A stretch of 40,388 nt of DNA. It comes from Pleurocapsa sp. MO_192.B19 (GTDB lineage Bacteria; Cyanobacteriota; Cyanobacteriia; Cyanobacteriales; Xenococcaceae). Positions within the stretch are counted from its first letter, which is position 1, and the number at the start of each line of letters is the position of its first letter. The notes under the pieces are model-generated. The model did not search any database. It had not been told where the DNA came from and saw only the letters and a list, made by a program, of their open reading frames with translations. Shown piece by piece: positions 8,024 through 17,333 of this stretch. Made by a program: the position numbers and the translations under genes. Location: contig JASJDX010000008.1 in assembly GCA_030064975.1 (NCBI GenBank), forward strand, positions 1-40,388, read 5' to 3'.

Positions 8024-9448
8024 TTATCCGACCACAGAATCGATTGGAACCAGAGAGCGTAATAATAAAACAGAATATGGACTTAAAGTAAAAGTCTTAA
8101 GATTAGTTTTTGCTTGGGGATTAAATACTTTAATTCCATCAGCATTTAAGGAATTTATTTGAGTTTTTCCAACTTCAAAAGAGCCATAGTTTTCTGTAAG
8201 ATTGACTTGGGCATATTCGGCTGACTTATTAATTAATAAAAGGGAACGGTTGCCATTTTTTTGCTGAATTGGTAGAGCTTCAATCAAAGAGCGATCGCTT
8301 TGATTTTCCATAACTTTTCCTGTCAAGAATTTAATTGCCCAAGCGAATATTGTTGCTGATGGTCGGAGGTTATTTTTGGGATCAATCATGCCGTAAATGC
8401 CATCTTTTAAATGCCAAGAAGCTGCCATATCTATTTCGGCTTCAGCAAGATGTTTCAAAACTGAAGCAAACCAAACTGCACCAATGTGATTATTTTGCCT
8501 AGTTTCACCAGAATCCCAAGAGTAATTAATATTATATTCACTGAGAAATAAAGGAATTTTTCGTTCGGGAATATGTTTGGCTACTATAGAACGAAATTTA
8601 CGAGTTTGTTTGCCATACTGAGGCGTAAAAGACATAATTTTGTCCGTAGAATCATTAGCATCACCACTCCCATAGCGATGCCAAGAAATAAAATCTACGT
8701 TTTGACTACAGCGAGCGAGAAAATGATTTAATGTTTGAGAATCATCCCAGGTCAAAACTGGACCTCCAACCTTAATTTGCGGGTCTACCTTTTTCATTCT
8801 TATGACTACTTTGTTGTAAATTTGCCATAATTCATCTAGCTTTCCTGCATTTTTGTATGGTTTATCCAGTTCGTTGAACGGTTCCCAGTAGGTAATTTGT
8901 CTGTTTTGAGTTTTATTGAGAATTCTCACTAATTCGCCACAGAAATGAGCATAGTTGTCATATTCCGTAGAATCGAGTAAACCATTGCTACTTTTCATCC
9001 AGATTGGCCAGCGAGGAATTGTCTGTACTATTTTTGGTTGGTGAGAATACGAAGCATCATAACAGGCTCTTATTTTGGATTCATCCCAGCTTTTAGTAGT
9101 AGAATCGCTCCACTTTTCACTGAGTTTTGCATAGTGGATACGGATTAGACGAATGTTGAGTTGAGCCAGCAAATTTTGAAATTCGTTATCTGCTGCGTGT
9201 TTAGGATCGGCAATCTCATAGTCGTTAGAGCCAAAAACCAAAGGTGTGGTCTTTGATATTGCTGTTGACCAGTCAACGCTGACCCCAACATCACTATATT
9301 TAGCATATTTAGCCTGTGAAGATAGAAAATTTACCGACTCAAAATTAGAACCAAACAAGTCAGAACTCAGAACTTGCTGGCTGTCAACTATTAGTTTAGT
9401 TAATACCGTACTCGCTGTCGTTAAGTGCAAAAATCTTCTTCTTTTCAC
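8024..9448 (-). CDS. Secreted glycoside hydrolase (GH39-like clan), Tat-like signal
   Basis: MKRRRFLHLTTAS N-term; WEPFNELDKP acid/base motif, SWHRYG, PLFLSEYNINY nucleophile-like motif. Confidence 0.75.
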   Translation of the reverse strand: MKRRRFLHLTTASTVLTKLIVDSQQVLSSDLFGSNFESVNFLSSQAKYAKYSDVGVSVDWSTAISKTTPLVFGSNDYEIADPKHAADNEFQNLLAQLNIRLIRIHYAKLSEKWSDSTTKSWDESKIRACYDASYSHQPKIVQTIPRWPIWMKSSNGLLDSTEYDNYAHFCGELVRILNKTQNRQITYWEPFNELDKPYKNAGKLDELWQIYNKVVIRMKKVDPQIKVGGPVLTWDDSQTLNHFLARCSQNVDFISWHRYGSGDANDSTDKIMSFTPQYGKQTRKFRSIVAKHIPERKIPLFLSEYNINYSWDSGETRQNNHIGAVWFASVLKHLAEAEIDMAASWHLKDGIYGMIDPKNNLRPSATIFAWAIKFLTGKVMENQSDRSLIEALPIQQKNGNRSLLLINKSAEYAQVNLTENYGSFEVGKTQINSLNADGIKVFNPQAKTNLKTFTLSPYSVLLLRSLVPIDSVVG

Positions 9449-9505
9449 AGCAATGATTCAAAAATATTATTGATGATTAACTAGCTAAGAGCTATTGAAA
9501 TTCGT

Positions 9506-11671
9506 TTAAGTTGCCTCCGCCTCGGATGTCAAAAGATAATTGGAACGAGTTGAATACGTCGAATACGAATATTGTTCAGTGTTCTTTTTAACTCCATTAA
9601 CAACTAGACCCAGAATACGAGATTTGTTTTGAGTAAGTTGATCCAAGCTACTGTTAACAGAATTACGTTTGCTTATTCCTGGACGAACGACAAATAAGAT
9701 ATCTGAAATCATTGATGTCATAATAACTGCTTCACTGGTAACACTAACGGGAGATGTATCGACCAGGACATAATCATAATTACCAGATAATTCTGCCGCT
9801 CTGAGCCTTCCGTCGAATTGTCCTTGAGAAACTAAAGCTATAGTTTTTCCTGCTTCTGGAGATTGAGTAACCAATAAATCAAGATTTGCCTCCACATGTA
9901 CTGGGTGTTTAAAGTTGGATTGTATTTCTGGATTGTAATTGAAGTGTCGGCTTAATTCTGCCTTATGATAATCTGCATCTACCATTAGTACCCTATGTCC
10001 CAAATTGGCTAATGCTTGACCTATTCCTATAGTTGCACTAGTTTTTCCTTCTCCTGTTTCTGCGCTGGTAATTAGCAATCTATGAGATTGCTTAGGGGGA
10101 GAATCAATCGAGATTAATTCTAATTGTGTCGATTCTAATTCTTCTGCGGCGGATAATAACTTTGAACCCAGAGTGGGGTTAGTAATTTTGGTCTGAGAAG
10201 CGATTGCCGAGGCTAACTTTTCAAATTCTACTTCTGCATAATGCGGTAGATTTAAAGTGAAATCAGAATTTTTAAATTTAGGAATACAAACCACAAAGGG
10301 AAAATTAGATGAGTGAAGATCTTTTGCATCTAATAAAGGATCTGAGTTTTCTAACAGAAGCAACAGTGCTGTGCTACCTACAAATGAGGTGAGTAAAGAA
10401 CCGAGAATAATTAGTTGGCTATTATGACTAGAAGGTTGGGAATCAGCTTCTGGTGGATCGATTACTTGAACATTGGGATAGGTATCAAAAGAGTTAATCC
10501 CGGCCTGTTGTACCTGAGCTATTAAACCTTGATATACACCTTCTGCAATATCTTTTTGTCTTTTTAGCTTTGATAATTGAGATCGATTTTGAGGAATAGA
10601 TTCCAGCTTGACATTTATTTGCTCAATCTGAGATTCTAATTGCTCTGCTTGTTTTTGACTAGCTTCAGCTTCGCTTTCTAATAATACCAATTGTTGAATT
10701 AAACTGGCTCGTCCTTGACCATCGTTACTTACAGTAGAGTCGATTTGTACTTCTTCCCCAGCATTATCTACGTACTGTTGTAATTGATGTTTTAATTCTT
10801 CTCGTTCTAAGAGTAATGACTGTATTCTGGGATCTTCATTAGTAAAGTTGGCTTGAAGCCCATTCAAAGTGCTTTCTATTTCTACCAGCTTATTTCTCAG
10901 AAACTGATAATCTTTGTTTTCTCCCAAACTCAAAGAGCGAATAGCTTCATCAGGCGTAAGTCCTAATCTTTGAGAAATAGCTGCAATTTGTTTTTGATTT
11001 GCTTGTGCTTTTGCTTTTGCTTGCTCTTGTAAAGAGGTAAGGTCACCAACTACTTTAACCATACCTTTGACTTGTTCTTCACTACTAATCAGTCGTGAAT
11101 TTTGCTCGAAGTCAGCTAATTCTCGCTCTGCTTTTGCTAAATTTTCTTTAGCTTCTTCGATTTGCTTTTGATTGGTTTGAAATTGTTGCCGACTTTGATT
11201 ATCAGCTTGTCGTAATTGATTGAGTCGTTCCTGATACGCTTTTATCCAATTAGCTGTTCTTTGGCGAGCTAATTCAGGACTCGAAGCAGTTACATTTAAA
11301 TTGAAAGTATTAGAGTTTTCAGCAAGCAACACCTCAAAGAATTTTTTATAGCCTGAAACACTGGAAAAAAGCTCTTTTTCTGGGTCTGAATCCAAAACTT
11401 GTTTCAATACTGGATTACTGATTAAAATGGATTCTTGAGCTAAAAGCGGATCCATGGAACTAGAAAAATTTACGCCACTATTTTTCAAAGAACCAAGTGT
11501 TCCTAAATCAGCATCTAGATTTCCACTTGTATTAGGCAAAATTAATTGTGCTTTAGCATCCCAAGTTTTTGGAGAAATAGTAACTTTTCCAATTACAGCT
11601 CCAACTAAAATTAAGTTGAATAATAATAAAGATTTCCAATGTCTCTTTACTTTTGAAGTAAGTTTTTCCAC
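9506..11671 (-). CDS. Wzc-type polysaccharide co-polymerase / BY-kinase
   Basis: N-term Wzz-like TM, long coiled coil, TSAETGEGKTSAT Walker A, HRVLMVDAD Walker A', C-term Tyr cluster EQYSYSTYSTRSNYLL. Confidence 0.92.
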   Translation of the reverse strand: MEKLTSKVKRHWKSLLLFNLILVGAVIGKVTISPKTWDAKAQLILPNTSGNLDADLGTLGSLKNSGVNFSSSMDPLLAQESILISNPVLKQVLDSDPEKELFSSVSGYKKFFEVLLAENSNTFNLNVTASSPELARQRTANWIKAYQERLNQLRQADNQSRQQFQTNQKQIEEAKENLAKAERELADFEQNSRLISSEEQVKGMVKVVGDLTSLQEQAKAKAQANQKQIAAISQRLGLTPDEAIRSLSLGENKDYQFLRNKLVEIESTLNGLQANFTNEDPRIQSLLLEREELKHQLQQYVDNAGEEVQIDSTVSNDGQGRASLIQQLVLLESEAEASQKQAEQLESQIEQINVKLESIPQNRSQLSKLKRQKDIAEGVYQGLIAQVQQAGINSFDTYPNVQVIDPPEADSQPSSHNSQLIILGSLLTSFVGSTALLLLLENSDPLLDAKDLHSSNFPFVVCIPKFKNSDFTLNLPHYAEVEFEKLASAIASQTKITNPTLGSKLLSAAEELESTQLELISIDSPPKQSHRLLITSAETGEGKTSATIGIGQALANLGHRVLMVDADYHKAELSRHFNYNPEIQSNFKHPVHVEANLDLLVTQSPEAGKTIALVSQGQFDGRLRAAELSGNYDYVLVDTSPVSVTSEAVIMTSMISDILFVVRPGISKRNSVNSSLDQLTQNKSRILGLVVNGVKKNTEQYSYSTYSTRSNYLLTSEAEAT

Positions 11672-11747
11672 GATCTTTCCTTAAAGGTAAACTAATTGAA
11701 CAAAACTGGTCTAGAATATTTATCTTGAAAATTTAAGCTTATATCCA

Positions 11748-12602
11748 TTACTCAAAAAAGGAGGCATAAGGGCTTCCTTGAAAACGGGTTTTTAGCTCTG
11801 AGTAATTTTGAATTGATTTTTGGAGAGAATTTTTTGACTGTCTTTTGGTGGAAATATAAACAGGAGTTGATTGTACTCCCAGAAAATTTTGAATTTTTTC
11901 CATTTCTGTCATATTATTTTTGACTAAATCTTCATAAAAAACTTTAAGTATTTGGTGGTCTTGAAAAAAATCTTCATTTTCTTGTTCTAATTTTTTTGTT
12001 TGTTCAAAAGCTTTCATGGTTTGTTCGTAGTCTAGTTGAATTGTCGGCTCACTTTGGGTATGGCGATCGCGAAGTTTGCTAGCCCAATCACTTTTTAAAT
12101 ACCAGGTATTAGTAGTTAAAGCCATTTGCTGAGAAACATGAGTTTTTAATAAATTTCTCCTGACTAAATGGATAATTTTGATTTCCTGTCTCTCCTTTAA
12201 ATATTGCCAGATTTCTTTTTGTTTTCCTACTTTAGCGTGATAGTAAAATAACTTAAATCCAACTGCACTGATATTTAATGGCATCTCTCTATATACAAAA
12301 TCATCCAACAATTTAACTGGATGATTTTGCTTTAAATTTCTAATATTTTGGATATCGTAGTTGATATAATCCCAAAATTCTTTCGGACTTTGATCTGGAC
12401 TAAAAATTTCATAAAACATCCTAATATTTTGATGAAACTGTAATTGATTGAGTGACAAATTAGAGCCTGTTCGAGAGCGACAAAGAATGATGAATTTTGT
12501 GTAATCTTGATGACCTTTAATTAAATTGAATTTTAGAGCAAGATCTTGAATTACAGACTTGCCTCGTTTAGCTTTTAAAAGTATTTCTGGTTTAGAAATC
12601 AT
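11748..12602 (-). CDS. Sulfotransferase family protein
   Basis: FIILCRSRTGSNLSLNQL (5'-PSB-like loop), IKIIHLVRRNLLKTHVSQ, VFYEDLVKN...IQNFLGV. Confidence 0.82.
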   Translation of the reverse strand: MISKPEILLKAKRGKSVIQDLALKFNLIKGHQDYTKFIILCRSRTGSNLSLNQLQFHQNIRMFYEIFSPDQSPKEFWDYINYDIQNIRNLKQNHPVKLLDDFVYREMPLNISAVGFKLFYYHAKVGKQKEIWQYLKERQEIKIIHLVRRNLLKTHVSQQMALTTNTWYLKSDWASKLRDRHTQSEPTIQLDYEQTMKAFEQTKKLEQENEDFFQDHQILKVFYEDLVKNNMTEMEKIQNFLGVQSTPVYISTKRQSKNSLQKSIQNYSELKTRFQGSPYASFFE

Positions 12603-12681
12603 GATTTTCTTCCAAATATTTAGTTGCTTTGATTTTAATTGCTTTGAACTTAAAAAATTGGCACTGTTAATGATATTTTTC

Positions 12682-14004
12682 TCACCATATTCTCTTTAAA
12701 TTAGATCGCTGTTTTTTTTGTGTTTCTGATAGCACTGCTCCTAACCAAATAAAGAAAAACCAGATGTATACCGATATCCAGGACAAAGGAAGACCTTGAA
12801 GGAAAACGTACAAGGCGACCAAGCCAGCGACAGCTTGTTGACAAAGCTGATTTCCTTCAACAGCAGATTTCCAGAAAGTTCCAACAGTTGTAGCCAGGGC
12901 GGCAATAAAAAAAATAAAGCCCAAGATACCATGTAAATAAAGAACAGCAGCATAGGTAGAGAAAGAACCGAGTTGGATCTTGTAAGTGTGCCAGTTGGCT
13001 GTGCCTTGAGCAATTCCCCAGCCCAGCCAAGGCGATTCCTGCCAGGCTTCAAGAGTCTTTCTCACAACGAATTCACGGTCTGTTGATGAAGCTTGACGAG
13101 CTTGGTTAAAAACTTCTAATGGTTTGTTAATTAAATCGGATAAAGTCCACTCCCACAAAGTACATACGAAGGCGGTAGAGGCGATAAACCAAAGATAGAC
13201 TTGACGCGCTAAAAAATTTTTAAAGCTGGCATTAGTGGCAATAGCGATCGCTAGACAGACAAAAGCTAAACGACTTTGACTAATAAACACTGCACTCAAA
13301 CTACCAGCTAAAGCTAGATTGCGCAAGCGAGTATTGGGTTCTCTCAAGCAAATAAAAAAGCTCAAAAGACCACATATTCCAGGAATAGGATAATCTCCCA
13401 TGTATAGTGAAGACCTGGGCAAATTCATCCCAAAGAAAGGTTTGAAGCTTGCTGAAAAATTCACCATCAAACTTAGTTTGTTTCCTGGTGTAAGGTTTGC
13501 CAGCGGTGGATAAAATGCCCCAATATTGATTCCTGCAAAAAGTAAAATAAGCTGAAGGCAAATTAATACTAGATAGCCGATTGCCATCCAAGCAACTGCC
13601 CGTGTAATTAAGCGAGAATCGATTTTATGCCAAAAGGAGAGTGACAAACAGGCAAAAATTAAAAAGTAGCCCTTAAAAAAAGTAACTAAAGTAGAAGCTA
13701 CTTTAATCAGTTCAAAATTGACGCTGCTCAAACCGATTAATGCTGTCCCTAACATTACTATGGACATTGCTAACCAAGCCCAGGCACACATAGGCAGAGG
13801 TTCTCGGATCGGCTTATCAAAATCGAACGACAAAGCCAGCAAAGAGATAACAACCGTTGGATAAAACAAAGGCTGTATCCCGAGTAGCCACCAAACAGGA
13901 GTTAAGACAATGGTTAAGTAAAGAATACGCTCGGCAAATGATAACTTGGTTGATTTGAGATATTCTTGTTTGAACAGAAATGATTTGTCGATCGCTTTAA
14001 GCAT
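12682..14004 (-). CDS. O-antigen ligase/polymerase (Wzy/WaaL-like) membrane protein
   Basis: Multiple hydrophobic TM segments; WLGWGIAQG and EWTLSDLI...STDREFVVRKTLEAWQESPWLGWG motif typical of O-antigen ligase family. Confidence 0.85.
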   Translation of the reverse strand: MLKAIDKSFLFKQEYLKSTKLSFAERILYLTIVLTPVWWLLGIQPLFYPTVVISLLALSFDFDKPIREPLPMCAWAWLAMSIVMLGTALIGLSSVNFELIKVASTLVTFFKGYFLIFACLSLSFWHKIDSRLITRAVAWMAIGYLVLICLQLILLFAGINIGAFYPPLANLTPGNKLSLMVNFSASFKPFFGMNLPRSSLYMGDYPIPGICGLLSFFICLREPNTRLRNLALAGSLSAVFISQSRLAFVCLAIAIATNASFKNFLARQVYLWFIASTAFVCTLWEWTLSDLINKPLEVFNQARQASSTDREFVVRKTLEAWQESPWLGWGIAQGTANWHTYKIQLGSFSTYAAVLYLHGILGFIFFIAALATTVGTFWKSAVEGNQLCQQAVAGLVALYVFLQGLPLSWISVYIWFFFIWLGAVLSETQKKQRSNLKRIW

Positions 14005-14017
14005 AAGTCTGTACCAT

Positions 14018-14989
14018 TTATGCTCCCTTAACTTGTTGCGTTTTTATTCTGAACCATGCCCGAAGCGTTCTCCTGGCATTTTTGGGAACGAACCACATCA
14101 GAAAATATAAAATTAGATCGATAGGCTTAGGCTTACCGCGAGCAAACGCTTCTTGGAGCAAAGACCAAAACACCTGCCATTGCCTTTCTCTGGCAGCTTG
14201 CGGACTTACCTGAGTCATAATAAAGCCTGAATAGGCTCGTGGGGTAACTAAGTTTTGACTGTTGCGAATCCAAGCTAGAGATTGTTTCCAGTTACTCATG
14301 CTACTGGTACTTTGACCTTTTTGCCAGCAATACCAAATAGCTAAAGTTTCGGCGACAAATTCAATTCTGACATCTTCTAAAACATCTACTTTTAACAACC
14401 AGTCCCAATCTTGGTGCTTTGATAATCCCTCCTGAAAAGGAAATTTTTCTAACAGCTCTCTTTTAGTAAAAATAGTTGAAGTTTGAATTAATCCTTCTCC
14501 AAAAGAAAGAGAATTGCGTGCCAAAAGGTATTCACTTAAGGGTTCATCCGCCTGGGGAAATCTACGAGGATAGGTAAATTCGCCTTTTGGTGTGCGAGCA
14601 GTAAGAGAACAACTAATAATGGGATATCTAGACTGAGATTTTTCGGCTACTGCTAACTGTCGCTCCAATTTTTGAGGCAACCATTCATCATCATCATCTA
14701 AAAAAGCAATCCATTCACCTCTGGCTTTAGCAACCCCTGCGTTACGCGCCCCTGCACCTCCTTTGCTATCAGTAAGCTGTACTATCTTTAAACGAGGTTC
14801 ATTAATTTTTTCTAATTCCTTACTAGTTGATATATCTAAACCATCAATAACAACTATAATTTCAATTTCTTTTAAGGTTTGTGCTATAGAACTTTCTACG
14901 GCTCGCTTAACTAATTGAGGTCTATTTCGGGTAGGAATTATTACACTAATAGTCGGTTTCAACATTGCTTGCTCCATAAGTTTAGTCAC
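14018..14989 (-). CDS. Glycosyltransferase family 2
   Basis: PTISVIIPTRNRPQLVKRAVESSIAQT...GAGARNAGVAKARGEWIAFLDDDDEW. Confidence 0.93.
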   Translation of the reverse strand: MTKLMEQAMLKPTISVIIPTRNRPQLVKRAVESSIAQTLKEIEIIVVIDGLDISTSKELEKINEPRLKIVQLTDSKGGAGARNAGVAKARGEWIAFLDDDDEWLPQKLERQLAVAEKSQSRYPIISCSLTARTPKGEFTYPRRFPQADEPLSEYLLARNSLSFGEGLIQTSTIFTKRELLEKFPFQEGLSKHQDWDWLLKVDVLEDVRIEFVAETLAIWYCWQKGQSTSSMSNWKQSLAWIRNSQNLVTPRAYSGFIMTQVSPQAARERQWQVFWSLLQEAFARGKPKPIDLILYFLMWFVPKNARRTLRAWFRIKTQQVKGA

Positions 14990-15013
14990 CTAAAATTATT
15001 AGTAATTGTGGGA

Positions 15014-15985
15014 TTAGTAATTGTGGGATATTCCTCCCATCATTACGCGCATTTTTTCTGAGTTAAGTCCCCATTTCAAAGCAAATAAAATGAAAAGTAT
15101 TTTTATTCTTTGAAATACTGAGTAATCACCTTTGATTGCCACAACCAAAATATCTTTAGGAATTGCTAAAAGGTTTAGAGCAACCTCATAAACTATTTTT
15201 AATTGAAAGACATGGTTTTGATATTTTTCTCGATAAGCATCGGCTCTCCCTCCTGCCATACGAAGATAGCGACGATAAATCTGTTGAAATGAATATCTAG
15301 CTGGATGGGAAACAATTGCTGTTTCAGCGTATTTAATGCCATAGCCTTGTCTATAAACAAGTTGACACCACTCGCGATCGCCATTGGATTTTAATTGATG
15401 ATTAAACTTACCTACTTTTTCAAAAATTGCTTTATGGGTAAATAAATTAGCTGTAGGAGTAAAATTATTTCTTTCTATGTGTCTTTTTTGCGGAAAAGCA
15501 GTTAAATCTTCATATAATTCAACAGCCGTTAAACGAATAGGATCGCGAAAGAAAAGTTTAATTCTACCACCAATAATGCCACAATCAGGATTATTTTTTA
15601 ACTCTGCGACTCCATTTTTAATCCAATCAGGATCAGGAATACAATCAGAATCAGTAAAAGCCAATATCTCTCCTTTGGCAACACTTAGTCCTTTATTGCG
15701 AGCAGCATAAGAACCAGGTTGAGCTTCATAAATAGTAGATGCTTGCTGGTATTTATTAACAATTTCTACAACACTTTCATCTGAAGCATTATCTACCACA
15801 ATAACTTCGTATAAATCTTGAGGATAGGTTTGCTTTTCTAGTGCAGCCAGACACTTTTCTAAACGTTCTGCATCGTTATAAACAGGAATAATGACGGAAA
15901 CTAATGGAGTGTTTTTCATTTGTTTTAAAAGATTACTAAACTTATCTAAAGAATATACTTTACTTGAAAATGTATTTAGAGACAC
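15014..15985 (-). CDS. Glycosyltransferase family 2 (start may be internal, MKNTPLVSVIIPVYND at 15919)
   Basis: LVSVIIPVYNDAERLEKCLAAL...AARNKGLSVAKGEILAFTDSDCIPDPDW. Confidence 0.92.
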   Translation of the reverse strand: MSLNTFSSKVYSLDKFSNLLKQMKNTPLVSVIIPVYNDAERLEKCLAALEKQTYPQDLYEVIVVDNASDESVVEIVNKYQQASTIYEAQPGSYAARNKGLSVAKGEILAFTDSDCIPDPDWIKNGVAELKNNPDCGIIGGRIKLFFRDPIRLTAVELYEDLTAFPQKRHIERNNFTPTANLFTHKAIFEKVGKFNHQLKSNGDREWCQLVYRQGYGIKYAETAIVSHPARYSFQQIYRRYLRMAGGRADAYREKYQNHVFQLKIVYEVALNLLAIPKDILVVAIKGDYSVFQRIKILFILFALKWGLNSEKMRVMMGGISHNY

Positions 15986-17085
15986 TTAATATCTATACAT
16001 TTTTGATAAATATTAAGTGTTTTTTTCGCTACACTATTCCAATTTTGTTTTTTGATTGATAGAAAATTATGTTGACCCATGTGCTTTAAATCAGTCCTTT
16101 TACTGATAGCTTCATTCATTGCTTGTAACAAACCATATTCGCTATCAGGATCGTATAAAAAGCCTCCTGCTTCGCTAAGTATTTCATTCATACAACCGAC
16201 ACGGGGAGCAATACAAGGTTTGGCAAAAGACATAGCTAATAATAAAGCCCCTGAAGTTAGAAATTCCTGATAAGGACACACAACTAAATCACAAGCGTTC
16301 ATATATGTCTGAACTTTTTCATTGGGAATAAACTGAAGTATAGGTTTAATATTGTGTTTATTCTCAGCTTTACTTTTGATTAGCTTGAGTAATCTATCAT
16401 CCATAGGTTTGCCAGCTATGACTAAGTAGACTTGCTTTTGATCGCTCTGCAACTGTTCAAAAGCTTCAAGCATTTTTTCTATCCCTTTATATGGACGAAT
16501 TAACCCAAAAAACAACATAACAATGCTTGAATCAGGAATTTTTAAAGCTTGGCGAGCTTCCTTACAGCTAATGTTGTTTTCGTAATCTTCAATATAGTTA
16601 GCATGAGGAACAACATATACTTTGTCAGTTTTTTTAAGACTTAAATTTGTTGTAATTACTTCTTTTGCCGTTGCTGAATGAGAGATAATCGCATTGGCAA
16701 GATGAGCTACAAACCAAGTACAAATTCGATCTGATAATGGATATATACTATCGTGACTCTTAAAATTATGTACTGTCCATACGATTTTTACACCCCTTAG
16801 TTTCAAGAAAATCAACCCAGTAATAAATTTAAATAATTTATATAGGGAAGCTAAATAATTTGAGGCATCGAAGTACATATGCAGCCAGTGTAAATGTAAA
16901 ATTCGAGGTTGCCAATTATTTAATTCAACAGGTAAGAAAACTTTACTGTGAGAGATTCCTTTTGTTTGAACGCCAAAGTTTTCTATATGCTCTGCTAGTT
17001 GTTTTTGATACGGATTTATCTTCAAAAACTTGGGAGCAAAAGCTACTTTTATATCGTTCATTTTGTTTATATCAGACTTATACAT
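15976..17085 (-). CDS. Glycosyltransferase family 4
   Basis: VMLFFGLIRPYKGIEKMLEAFEQL...VYLVIAGKP...VCPYQEFLTSGALLLAMSFAKPCIAPRVGCMNEI. Confidence 0.9.
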   Translation of the reverse strand: MYKSDINKMNDIKVAFAPKFLKINPYQKQLAEHIENFGVQTKGISHSKVFLPVELNNWQPRILHLHWLHMYFDASNYLASLYKLFKFITGLIFLKLRGVKIVWTVHNFKSHDSIYPLSDRICTWFVAHLANAIISHSATAKEVITTNLSLKKTDKVYVVPHANYIEDYENNISCKEARQALKIPDSSIVMLFFGLIRPYKGIEKMLEAFEQLQSDQKQVYLVIAGKPMDDRLLKLIKSKAENKHNIKPILQFIPNEKVQTYMNACDLVVCPYQEFLTSGALLLAMSFAKPCIAPRVGCMNEILSEAGGFLYDPDSEYGLLQAMNEAISKRTDLKHMGQHNFLSIKKQNWNSVAKKTLNIYQKCIDIKCL

Positions 17086-17094
17086 AGCTTCTTA

Positions 17095-17266
17095 TTACAT
17101 TAAATATTGTGTATCGCCAGAAAAATGAAATGGACTAGATCTATTCAAATTAGTCAAGGTGTTTTGAATAGCTTTATCTGTCGAAGTACCTCCACATTTT
17201 GGAAGATGCCTAAAAAACTTTTGATAGTGTTCTACCAGTTAATCGTCTATAAAACTTGTTGAACAT
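17095..17266 (-). pseudogene. Sulfotransferase 5'-end remnant
   Basis: Minus strand reads MFNKFYRRLTGRTLSKVF, then after a 1-nt shift in a T6 run RHLPKCGGTSTDKAIQNTLTNLNRSSPFHFSGDTQYLM**; HLPKCGGTS is the 5'-PSB signature of sulfotransferase families. Confidence 0.65.
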
Positions 17267-17333
17267 TAGTTCAATTAATCTCTAATTTACTGGATTTTTA
17301 ATGTTAAGAAAAAGCCAGGAACTCTGCCCAACT

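Noticed and set aside
12741-13591. ORFs 12741-13052 and 13301-13591 on the minus strand
   Set aside because: Alternate frames within the Wzy-like gene, with no family resemblance.
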